DNA of 39,534 bases from Pseudomonadota bacterium (GTDB taxonomy: Bacteria; Pseudomonadota; Alphaproteobacteria; Rhizobiales; Xanthobacteraceae). The position numbers and the translations under genes are program-made. The first letter of the stretch is position 1; every line of letters begins with the position of its first letter. Location: NCBI GenBank assembly GCA_023386635.1, contig JAEWJH010000062.1, positions 1 through 39,534 of the forward strand. The letters run 5' to 3'. The notes under the pieces are model-generated. The model searched no databases, was not told where the DNA came from, and saw only the letters and a program-made list of their open reading frames with translations. Positions 33,195 through 39,534 of this stretch are shown in pieces.

Positions 33195-34757
33195 ATGTTG
33201 AAAGTCCGCGTTCGGCCGCCGCCCCGCGAACCGAAAGGCGTCCGTCCCGTGCCAGGCGAAACTGCCGCTCGACCGCAGCGAGACGTCGCGACGCTGATCC
33301 GCGAGATTGTGGAGCCGACGAGTCCGCTCGGGCCGTTCTCCGGGTGGCCGGACCATTTGAAATCGGCCATGCGGCTGTTGGTTCCCGCCCAGGCCCAGAT
33401 CGTCATCTTCTGGGGGCCGGACTACATCGCGCTTTATAATGACGCCTACGCACCGACGATCGGCAACAAGCACCCCGGCGCGTTCGGGCGCCCTGCCCGC
33501 GAAAATTGGTCGGAACTGTGGGACGATCTCGAGCCGCTGCTGAAAAGCGTGCGGGACACCGGCGAAACCATCGTCGCCAAGGACCGGCCGTTTTACATCG
33601 AGCGTCACGGTTATCCCGAGACCGTTTATTTCGACATCTCATATTCCGCGATCCGCGACGACGCCGATAAGGTCGAGGGTGTTCTCTGCATCGTCAGCGA
33701 AACGACGGAACAGGTTGTCTCGCGGCGTGAATTGACGCGCGCACAAGATCGGCTTGCCCGCGCGCTCAATGCCTCCGGCGTGATCGGAACCTTCGACTGG
33801 GACGTGCAGGCCGACGTTCTGCATTTCGATGATCGGTTCGCGACCATGTTCTCCCAAGATGTGAGCATGTGCGATCCGGGCATCGATACCAAAAACTTCG
33901 CTTTCGCCGATCATCTGGCGGCCGTCCATGCCGGCGATGTGGAGCGGATAAAAGCGGCGGTGACGCGCTGCCTGAAGACCGGTGAGCCGTTCGCCGAGGA
34001 ATATCGCGTCCATGCCAACGATGGAGCGCTGCGCTGGATCGACGTACGGGCAAAACGCAGCGATGACGGCGACAGCGGCAATCATCGATTCTCCGGGATT
34101 GCCGTCGACATCACCGAGCGGAAAGAGGCGCAAGAGCACGAACGGCTGATGATGCGGGAAATGAATCACCGCGTGAAAAATCTTCTGGCGGTGATGGACA
34201 GCATGATCGCCATGAGCGCGCGGTCGGCGCAGACGGTGCGCGACATGTCGACGTCGCTGCGCGGCCGATTGCGCGCGCTGATCGAGGCGAAGGAGCTTGC
34301 CCGTCCCGGCGCGCTCGGCTTCGCGACCACACGTCCGCACCGAACGACGATGGACTCGCTGATCGAGACGATCTTGCGGCCCTATCGTGACGACGAACAT
34401 GAGAGCGCCCGCCCTCGCATCCTGACACAAGGACCGCCGGTCGAGATCGGCGAAAATGCCGCGACGAGCCTCGCGCTCATTTTGCACGAAAGCTCCACCA
34501 ACGCGCTCAAATACGGCGCGCTGTCCGCGCCCGAAGGCCAGTTGCAGGTGCGCTGGACCATCGATGGCGATACGCTGACGATCGACTGGCGGGAAATCGG
34601 TGGCCCGATCGTCCTCTCCGCGCCCGCCACGCACGGATTCGGCAGCGTGCTTATCGCGCAAAGCATCCGCCAGTTGAACGGAACGATCGACTATCGCTGG
34701 CAGCCCGAAGGCATCGCGTTCCGAATAGCCGCGCCGATCACGCATCTTACGGGATAA
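33195..34757 (+). CDS. HWE-type sensor histidine kinase with PAS domains (orphan)
   Basis: About 520-aa cytoplasmic kinase without membrane helices. An N-terminal PAS/GAF-like domain (about 45-180) includes FWGPDYIALYNDAYAPTIGNKHP, typical of photoreceptor-like or light/redox-sensing HWE kinases. A second PAS with PAC (about 190-310) ends FSGIAVDITERKEAQE. The kinase core has the HWE box MNHRVKNLLAVMDSMIAMS with the phosphoacceptor histidine, LHESSTNALKYGALS as N box and DWREIGGP with the defining Trp-x-Glu. HWE kinases usually act with PhyR/EcfG stress signalling or single receivers; none is encoded nearby. The start is uncertain: a TTG at 33189 or a later codon could be used, and no clear ribosome binding site is seen. 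Confidence 0.85.
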   Translation: MLKVRVRPPPREPKGVRPVPGETAARPQRDVATLIREIVEPTSPLGPFSGWPDHLKSAMRLLVPAQAQIVIFWGPDYIALYNDAYAPTIGNKHPGAFGRPARENWSELWDDLEPLLKSVRDTGETIVAKDRPFYIERHGYPETVYFDISYSAIRDDADKVEGVLCIVSETTEQVVSRRELTRAQDRLARALNASGVIGTFDWDVQADVLHFDDRFATMFSQDVSMCDPGIDTKNFAFADHLAAVHAGDVERIKAAVTRCLKTGEPFAEEYRVHANDGALRWIDVRAKRSDDGDSGNHRFSGIAVDITERKEAQEHERLMMREMNHRVKNLLAVMDSMIAMSARSAQTVRDMSTSLRGRLRALIEAKELARPGALGFATTRPHRTTMDSLIETILRPYRDDEHESARPRILTQGPPVEIGENAATSLALILHESSTNALKYGALSAPEGQLQVRWTIDGDTLTIDWREIGGPIVLSAPATHGFGSVLIAQSIRQLNGTIDYRWQPEGIAFRIAAPITHLTG

Positions 34758-34763
34758 TGCGCG

Positions 34764-34777
34764 CGCCACGCGTGGCG
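34764..34777. other. Palindrome after the HWE kinase gene
   Basis: CGCCACG-CGTGGCG is a perfect 14-bp palindrome beginning six bases after the kinase stop. It lacks a T run, so it is at best a weak terminator. The remaining spacer up to 34956 shows nothing recognisable. Confidence 0.3.
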
Positions 34778-34956
34778 TGCTGTCGGCCGATGCATCGGCA
34801 CCGCGATCAGCTCCGCCGTGGAGATGAAGGGCAGGACGAAGCGGCCAATATCCGAGCTTAAGCCGCAACCCGTTACCTCGCGCCCGTGACCCGCCCCGCC
34901 GCCGGCGGTTGGCGTTGGATTGAGCATTCCGCATGGCGCTCTGCCGCCTCGATATG

Positions 34957-34990
34957 CTTGACAAATATGTGATCACAACATGAGATCACT
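34957..34990 (+). promoter_or_regulatory. Promoter with dyad operator, copy 1 (ABC importer operon)
   Basis: TTGACA at 34958-34963 fits a -35 box. A 21-bp dyad, GTGATC-N9-GATCAC at 34969-34989, covers the spacer and the expected -10. A 34-bp stretch with only three differences recurs at 39122-39155. The 39 bp between the operator and the ABC ATPase start leave room for transcription start and leader. The dyad resembles GntR-type operators, but no regulator gene is in the window. Confidence 0.7.
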
Positions 34991-35028
34991 TCTCTCCCGG
35001 CCCTTCGTCGTTACCGGACATACCCGCC

Positions 35029-35829
35029 TTGACCGACGTTCCGAATATCAAGATCGACCATCTGACGGTGCAATACCGCAGCAAGGGCAGCCTCGTGACC
35101 GCGCTGCAGGACGTGACGGTCGACATCCCGCGTCGTTCCTTCGTCAGCGTCGTCGGCCCGTCGGGCTGCGGCAAGACCACACTGCTCAAGGTCCTCTCCG
35201 GCGTGCTCAAGCCGACCAGCGGCGATGTGACGTTCGACGGCGAGAAGCTCGGCCAGGCGCGCTTGTCCGGCCGGGTCGGTTATGTGTTCCAGCGCCCGCT
35301 GCTGCTGCCGTGGCGCACCGCGATCGAGAATGTCGCGCTGACGTCGGAGATCGCGCGCAAGGATATTCCGGCGGACAAGCGCATGGCGGAAGCCGGGCGC
35401 TGGCTGGGCCTCGCCGGGCTGACCGGCTTCGAGAACAAGCTGCCGCATGAACTGTCCGGCGGCATGCAGCAGCGCGTGTCGCTGTGCCGCGCGCTCGCCT
35501 TCAATCCGCCGATCCTGATGATGGACGAGCCGTTCGCCGCGCTCGACGAGATCACGCGCGAATCGATGCAGGAAGAGTTGCTGCGGCTTTGGCAGGCGAC
35601 CGAGAGCAGCGTGATCTTCATCACCCACAGCATTAGCGAGGCGGTGCTGCTGTCCGAGCGGATCATCATCATGACCGCGCGGCCGGGCAAAGTGGAGGAA
35701 GTGCTCGACGTGCCGTTCCCGCGTCCACGCGGCGAGGAGCTGCGTGCCAGCGCGCCGTTCAACGAACTGGTGCAATATATCCGTCACAAGCTGCGTCAGA
35801 GCCAGCTCGGGCTCGCGGGGGCCGCATGA
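35029..35829 (+). CDS. ABC transporter ATP-binding protein (NitT/TauT family)
   Basis: 266-aa ATPase of the nitrate/taurine/pyrimidine-precursor importer family. Walker A is GPSGCGKT at residues 43-50, the Q-loop VGYVFQRPLLLPWRT, the signature LSGGMQQRVSLCRAL, Walker B ILMMDEPFAALDE and the switch histidine FITHSISEAV. The start appears to be TTG at 35029; no ATG or GTG is near the family-typical N-terminus NIKIDHLTVQY. It is first in the importer operon behind the dyad promoter and overlaps the permease gene by four bases. Confidence 0.92.
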   Translation: MTDVPNIKIDHLTVQYRSKGSLVTALQDVTVDIPRRSFVSVVGPSGCGKTTLLKVLSGVLKPTSGDVTFDGEKLGQARLSGRVGYVFQRPLLLPWRTAIENVALTSEIARKDIPADKRMAEAGRWLGLAGLTGFENKLPHELSGGMQQRVSLCRALAFNPPILMMDEPFAALDEITRESMQEELLRLWQATESSVIFITHSISEAVLLSERIIIMTARPGKVEEVLDVPFPRPRGEELRASAPFNELVQYIRHKLRQSQLGLAGAA

Positions 35830-36602
35830 TCAAGGCCATCTCGCGCGTCAGCAGCCAGATCGCGGTGTTCGTTCTGTTCTTCGTGGTGTGGGAGGTCGCC
35901 GTCGACCTTCTGCATATCAAGCCGGTGATCCTCCCCTCGCCGACGCAGATTTTTGAATCGATCGTCAAGAACTGGCCCTATCTGATGAAGCACAGCGGCC
36001 CTACCGCCTTCGCGATCGGCGCCGGCTTCCTGTTCGCGGCGATCGCCGGCTTTATCATCGCGGTCGGCATTGCTTATTCGCGCTGGATCAGCGAGGTGAC
36101 CTATCCGTTCCTGGTCGCCGCGCAGGTGCTGCCGAAGATCGCACTGGCGCCGCTGTTCCTGATCTGGTTCGGTTTCGGCGTGACGCCGAAGGTGGTGATC
36201 GCCGCCCTGATCGCCTTCTTCCCGATCGTCATCAACACGGCGCGCGGCCTGCAATCGGTCGACGTCGAACTGATCCAGTACATGAAGTCGCTCGGCGCGA
36301 ACTGGATGGAAATCTTCTTCAAGATCAGCCTGCCGTGGTCGCTCCCCTATATCTTCGCGTCGTTCAAGATCGCCATCACGCTCGCCGTGGTCGGCGCGGT
36401 GGTCGGCGAATTCGTCGCCTCCGACACCGGGCTCGGCTACGTCATCAGCTATGCGAATATCTCGCTCGATACCGAACTGATGTTCGCCGGCATCTTCGTC
36501 CTGAGCGCGATCGGCGTGCTGTTCTTCCTCGCCGTCGTGCTGGCTGAACATCTGATGATGAAATGGCAGGCCGCCATCGAGGAGACGCCGCAGACGGCCT
36601 GA
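35826..36602 (+). CDS. ABC transporter permease (NitT/TauT, BPD type)
   Basis: 258-aa inner-membrane protein with about six helices. The first is IAVFVLFFVVWEVAVDLL (about 13-30). The EAA-like loop that contacts the ATPase reads YMKSLGANWMEIFFKISLPWSLPYIF. The short length and motifs fit the ThiX/SsuC/TauC/RibX permeases. The ATG overlaps the ATPase stop (ATGA) and 63 bp separate it from the binding-protein gene. A homodimer would form the channel. Confidence 0.92.
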   Translation: MIKAISRVSSQIAVFVLFFVVWEVAVDLLHIKPVILPSPTQIFESIVKNWPYLMKHSGPTAFAIGAGFLFAAIAGFIIAVGIAYSRWISEVTYPFLVAAQVLPKIALAPLFLIWFGFGVTPKVVIAALIAFFPIVINTARGLQSVDVELIQYMKSLGANWMEIFFKISLPWSLPYIFASFKIAITLAVVGAVVGEFVASDTGLGYVISYANISLDTELMFAGIFVLSAIGVLFFLAVVLAEHLMMKWQAAIEETPQTA

Positions 36603-36665
36603 GTTGGCGCACCGACATTCGCAAGATCGCTTTCGAGATCAACCGCACTTGAAACGGAGGACACT

Positions 36666-37637
36666 ATGAAGTTTCGTGGTCTGCTGGCGCTGGCCTTGTT
36701 GGCCTCCGCTACCGCCTTCGCGACGCCCGCAGCGGCGCTCGACAAGGTCAAGATCCGCCTCGACTGGGTGTTCGGCGCCGAACATTCCGGCATTTTCGTC
36801 GCCCAGCAAAAGGGCTTCTTCAAGGATGAGGGCATCGACGCCGAGGTTTTCCCCGGCGAAGGATCGAGCGTCACCGTGAAGCTCGTCGGCAACGGCGATG
36901 TCGAATTCGGTTACGCCACCGCCGATCAGGCGGTCCTCGCCGCGGATCGCGGCCTGCCGGTCGTCGCCACCGCCGTGATCCTGCAGCGCAGCCCGGTCGC
37001 GATCATTTATCCGAAGTCGACCGGCATCACCAAGCTGACCGACCTCTACGGCAAGCGCCTCGGCCTCCAGCTCAAGAGCGCGGTCGAGCGGCAATGGCGC
37101 GCGCTCGTGAAGATGCACAACATCGACACCAGCAAGATCAACGAGGTTCCCGCCGACCTCGCGATCGGCAAGCTGATCATCGCCAAGCGGATCGACGCCG
37201 GCGTGGCGTTCTTCTTCAACGACGGCCTGCAGGCGAAAGCCGAAGGCATCGACATGGACTGGCTGCTGTTCAGCGACCTCGGCCTGCCGATGTACAGCTC
37301 CAGCCTCGTCACCAACGCGGAGCTGATCAAGAAGAACCCGGATATGGTGAAGCGGTTCACCCGCGCGTTCGTGAAGGGCTGGGAATACGCCAAGGCGCAT
37401 CCGGATGAAGCCTATGCGCTGACCATCAAAGCGCATCCGCAGCTCGACAACACCTACAACAAGCTCAAGCTGCCGGCGGTGCTGACGCTGCTCGACAGTC
37501 CCGACACCAAGACGAACGGTCTCGGCTATTCGACCAAGAAGGGCTGGGACTCGATGATGGAGACCATGGTCAAGCTCGATCTGATCAAGAAGCCGCTCGA
37601 TGCTTCCACGGTCTTTCGCGCCGATCTCCTGAAATAG
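36666..37637 (+). CDS. NMT1/THI5-like ABC transporter substrate-binding protein
   Basis: 323-aa periplasmic binding protein. The signal peptide (about 1-24) reads GLLALALLASATAFATPAAA, with cleavage before LDKVKI. KIRLDWVFGAEHSGIFVAQQKGFFKDEGID is the hallmark of the NMT1/THI5-like family, whose members carry pyrimidines, riboflavin, purine-like or other N-containing compounds as well as alkanesulfonates. GEGSSVTVKLVGNGDVEFGYATAD continues the ligand cleft. The ATG has GGAGG at 36656-36660. It is followed by two perfect hairpins before the next gene, which could protect the highly used binding-protein mRNA. The exact ligand is unknown. Confidence 0.9.
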   Translation: MKFRGLLALALLASATAFATPAAALDKVKIRLDWVFGAEHSGIFVAQQKGFFKDEGIDAEVFPGEGSSVTVKLVGNGDVEFGYATADQAVLAADRGLPVVATAVILQRSPVAIIYPKSTGITKLTDLYGKRLGLQLKSAVERQWRALVKMHNIDTSKINEVPADLAIGKLIIAKRIDAGVAFFFNDGLQAKAEGIDMDWLLFSDLGLPMYSSSLVTNAELIKKNPDMVKRFTRAFVKGWEYAKAHPDEAYALTIKAHPQLDNTYNKLKLPAVLTLLDSPDTKTNGLGYSTKKGWDSMMETMVKLDLIKKPLDASTVFRADLLK

Positions 37638-37646
37638 ATCGATAAC

Positions 37647-37712
37647 GGGCTGCCGCCGCGCGGCAGCCCAATCCACTCGCAACGACGCCATCTCCCCACG
37701 CGGGAGATGGCG
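37647..37712 (+). other. Two perfect hairpins between the binding-protein and flavin-enzyme genes
   Basis: First stem GGGCTGCCG/CGGCAGCCC (37647-37655 with 37661-37669, loop CCGCG). Second stem of 11 bp (37686-37696 with 37702-37712, loop CACGC). Neither has a T run, so they look like RNA-stabilising or partial-termination structures after the periplasmic protein gene and not full terminators. Confidence 0.55.
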
Positions 37713-37735
37713 CTGCCGGTCCCGTGAGGCGTGCG

Positions 37736-38737
37736 ATGACCTTCAAGCTGGGCGTGAGTTTCGACGGCTTCGGCCCGTTCGACGAAGCCAATCAGTTCGC
37801 CAAGCTCGCGGTCGAGGCCGGCGCATCGAGCCTCTGGATGGCCGATCATCTCGGCTATCGCGAAGCCATCATCTCCTGCCTCGGCCTCGCGATGGCGGCG
37901 CCGACCGCCACCGTGGTGCCGACCGCCGTCAGCCCCTATCTGCGCCATCCGATGCCGACCGCCATGCAGATGGCGACACTGGCCGAAGCGGCGCCGGGCC
38001 GCGCGATCCTCGCGCTCGGTTCCGGCAATCCTTTGTTCCTCGCGGAATCCGGCGAGACGATCGACAAGCCGCTGGTGGTGACCCGCGAATTCGTCGAGGC
38101 GCTGCGCGCGCTGTGGTCGATGGCGCCGGTCGAGATGCAGGCGAAGCGCTTCAAGCTCGACAATGCGCGGATGATGTTCCGGCCGTCGCAGCCGATCCCG
38201 ATCTATCTCTCGCCGATGAAGGAGCAAATGCTGCGCCTCGGCGGCAAGATCGCCGACGGCGTCGTGCTCTCGGCCGGATTGTCGTCCGCCTATGTGCGCC
38301 GTTCGCTGGAGTTCGTCGCGGAAGGCGCCGCGCAGGCGAACCGCGACATGAGTGCCGTGCGCACCGCCGGCTACATTTCCTTCATGGCATCGGCGGATGG
38401 CCGCAAGGCCGTCGAAGCCGTGCGCCAGAAGCTCGCTTTCCTGTTCCGCAACAAGTTCATCTCCGACAATCTCGCTTACTCCGGCATTCCGATCGATCAG
38501 GAAGCGATCATCGCGGCGATGTCGAAACGTGACTACGCCGCTGCGGCAAAGCTCGTGCCGGACGACGCCGTCGATGCTTTCGCGGTCGCCGGCACCGTGC
38601 GCCAGTGCTGTGACAAGCTCAAAGCCTTCGCCGATGCCGGCTTGCAGGATCTGGTGCTGTTCATGGCCGGCGAACCGGAGGACCACCGCTTCGGTCTTTC
38701 GGTGATCCGGGACATGGCCACGGGCGCGGCGCGATAA
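37736..38737 (+). CDS. Luciferase-like (LLM class) F420/FMN-dependent oxidoreductase
   Basis: 333-aa TIM-barrel flavin enzyme of the bacterial luciferase-like superfamily. It opens FKLGVSFDGFGPFDEANQFAKLAVEAGASSLWMADHLGY and has the phosphate-binding region ILALGSGNPLFLAESGETIDKP and PIPIYLSPMKEQMLRLGGKIADGVVLS. The layout is closest to methylenetetrahydromethanopterin-reductase-like members. Such enzymes oxygenate or reduce small molecules with reduced FMN or F420. No flavin reductase gene is adjacent. The ATG at 37736 follows GTGAGG at 37724-37729; a GTG at 37724 is possible but overlaps that ribosome site. The gene sits between an N-compound-type importer and a molybdenum hydroxylase, which suggests a catabolic role. 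Confidence 0.88.
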   Translation: MTFKLGVSFDGFGPFDEANQFAKLAVEAGASSLWMADHLGYREAIISCLGLAMAAPTATVVPTAVSPYLRHPMPTAMQMATLAEAAPGRAILALGSGNPLFLAESGETIDKPLVVTREFVEALRALWSMAPVEMQAKRFKLDNARMMFRPSQPIPIYLSPMKEQMLRLGGKIADGVVLSAGLSSAYVRRSLEFVAEGAAQANRDMSAVRTAGYISFMASADGRKAVEAVRQKLAFLFRNKFISDNLAYSGIPIDQEAIIAAMSKRDYAAAAKLVPDDAVDAFAVAGTVRQCCDKLKAFADAGLQDLVLFMAGEPEDHRFGLSVIRDMATGAAR

Positions 38738-38759
38738 TCAGCAGAGCTTGCGAGGACCG

Positions 38760-39056
38760 ATGATCGTCGAAGTCACCAACTACTTCGCCAAGGAAGGCCA
38801 GGTGGAGGCCGTGCTGGAGCAGCGGCGCGCGGCGACGCGCCTGCGACAGAAACTCGGCCTGCAGCCCGGCAGGATTTTGCGCAAACTCGACGGCAAAGGC
38901 CCCGACATACGCTGGGAATGCTGGTTCGCCTCGGATGAGGAATTCAAGGCGGACATGGCGGCGCGCGGCACATGCGAGGAATTCGAGCAGGCGCGCAAGA
39001 CCATGCACACCCTGCTGGAGCGCTTCGAGCGTCACGTCTTCGCGCAAACCGAATAG
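38760..39056 (+). CDS. Small NIPSNAP/ABM-like alpha-beta barrel protein
   Basis: 98-aa protein beginning MIVEVTNYFAKEGQVEAVLE with helix QRRAATRLRQKLG, strand RILRKLDGKGPDIRWECWFAS and a final helix CEEFEQARKTMHTLLERFERH. This is the dimeric ferredoxin-like fold of NIPSNAP and ABM families. It starts 22 bp after the flavin enzyme with GAGG four bases before the ATG, so they form one operon. Such proteins may be cofactor-free oxygenases or ligand-binding partners; the function here is open. Confidence 0.65.
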   Translation: MIVEVTNYFAKEGQVEAVLEQRRAATRLRQKLGLQPGRILRKLDGKGPDIRWECWFASDEEFKADMAARGTCEEFEQARKTMHTLLERFERHVFAQTE

Positions 39057-39121
39057 CATCTTTCGGCGGCGCCCATTGCGAGGGCAAGGGGGGTCAGCGG
39101 CTCACGCGCGACCTCCCGCGC

Positions 39122-39155
39122 CTTGACAAAAGTGTGATCACATCATGAGATCACT
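39122..39155 (+). promoter_or_regulatory. Promoter with dyad operator, copy 2 (molybdenum hydroxylase)
   Basis: TTGACA at 39123-39128 is followed by a 21-bp dyad GTGATC-N9-GATCAC (39134-39154) whose halves match at nine of ten positions. Thirty-one of 34 bases equal copy 1 at 34957-34990, including the 5-bp distance between -35 box and dyad. It lies 89 bp before the ATG of the next gene and marks a second unit under the same regulator. Confidence 0.72.
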
Positions 39156-39243
39156 GAATTGAGACATTCGGAACCGGAAGCCGCCGTGATCCTTCGTTCA
39201 GGCCATCCAACGGCGCGCCGCCTCGCGGCGCCGCGACCGTGAC

Positions 39244-39534
39244 ATGACGGCACGCCGCAATACGTTCATCGGCCAGCCGCTGCCGCGCGTCGAGGATTAT
39301 CGGCTCGTCACCGGGCGCGGACAATTCGTCGCCGATGTCCAGCCGGACGGGCTGATCCAGGCCGCGATCCTGCGCAGCCCCGTCGCGCATGGGCGGATCG
39401 TATCCATCGACACCGAAGCGGCGCTCGCGCTTCCCGGCGTGCATGGCGTCATCACCGCGCGCGAGATCGGGGAGGCGCTGGATCAGGTGATGCCGGAGAT
39501 TCCGGTGCGCATGGCGCCGATCGAGCAGCAGGAG
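39244..39534 (+). CDS. Molybdenum hydroxylase large subunit, CoxL/xanthine-dehydrogenase type (5' part)
   Basis: The first 97 residues of a protein that runs off the window. NTFIGQPLPRVEDYRLVTGRG, QFVADVQPDGLIQAAILRSP and VAHGRIVSIDTEAALALPGVHGVITARE form the N-terminal aldehyde oxidase/xanthine dehydrogenase a/b hammerhead domain. Family members are about 750-800 residues and bind the molybdopterin-cytosine cofactor; they hydroxylate N-heterocycles, aldehydes or oxidise CO. The catalytic loop is outside the window. The ATG at 39244 is chosen; small FAD and 2Fe-2S subunit genes are expected downstream. It follows a dyad promoter matching that of the ABC importer. Confidence 0.88.
   Translation, partial: MTARRNTFIGQPLPRVEDYRLVTGRGQFVADVQPDGLIQAAILRSPVAHGRIVSIDTEAALALPGVHGVITAREIGEALDQVMPEIPVRMAPIEQQE

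Overview
The window is GC-rich chromosomal DNA of an alphaproteobacterium of the order Hyphomicrobiales (Rhizobiales), most like the Bradyrhizobiaceae/Xanthobacteraceae. The clearest marker is the left block: chvI-chvG, a short N-terminally reduced hprK, an EIIA of the mannose type and ptsH, followed by ahcY. This arrangement is typical of that order. Genes are tightly packed, and I see no tRNA, rRNA, CRISPR array, transposase or phage gene.

Layout. (1) 1-6004: start of a divergent HugZ-like gene, ChvI/ChvG acid/envelope stress two-component system, regulatory PTS proteins and S-adenosylhomocysteinase, closed by a strong terminator. (2) 6234-12318: an aromatic-acid block. A zeta-class GST and a small ABM-like protein are divergent from a 955-aa open reading frame joining Rieske ferredoxin, FAD ferredoxin reductase and Rieske oxygenase alpha subunit. 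It is followed by the oxygenase beta subunit and an amidase. The oxygenase resembles salicylate 5-hydroxylase (NagG/NagH type). (3) 12392-20079: an acyl-CoA catabolic regulon around an IclR regulator, with an orphan branched-chain-type binding protein, two crotonase-fold proteins, an acyl-CoA ligase, a 3-hydroxyacyl-CoA dehydrogenase and an SDR-fold protein. Three copies of a TTCCGC-N3-GCGGAA dyad lie in front of its transcription units. (4) 20472-25344: a TetR-controlled RND efflux system (regulator, adaptor, pump) with a perfect palindrome directly before the regulator start. (5) 25351-31119: histidine utilisation genes hutC-hutF divergent from hutI-hutU-hutD, with two HutC-type operators between them. 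hutI is interrupted by an in-frame amber codon, and no hutH is present. (6) 31191-34757: an enolase-superfamily dehydratase/racemase, a decayed FAS1/MaoC-like dehydratase pseudogene and an orphan HWE-type histidine kinase. (7) 35029-39534: an NMT1/THI5-type ABC importer, a luciferase-like flavin enzyme, a small alpha-beta barrel protein and the start of a molybdenum hydroxylase large subunit.

How the parts may work together. Blocks 2 and 3 look like uptake, CoA activation and oxidation of aromatic or alicyclic acids. Block 7 is the best candidate for an undescribed system. Its two transcription units carry nearly identical 34-bp promoter/operator sequences, so importer, flavin enzyme and molybdenum hydroxylase are probably co-regulated for the catabolism of one, perhaps N-heterocyclic, compound. 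The substrate cannot be read from the sequence.
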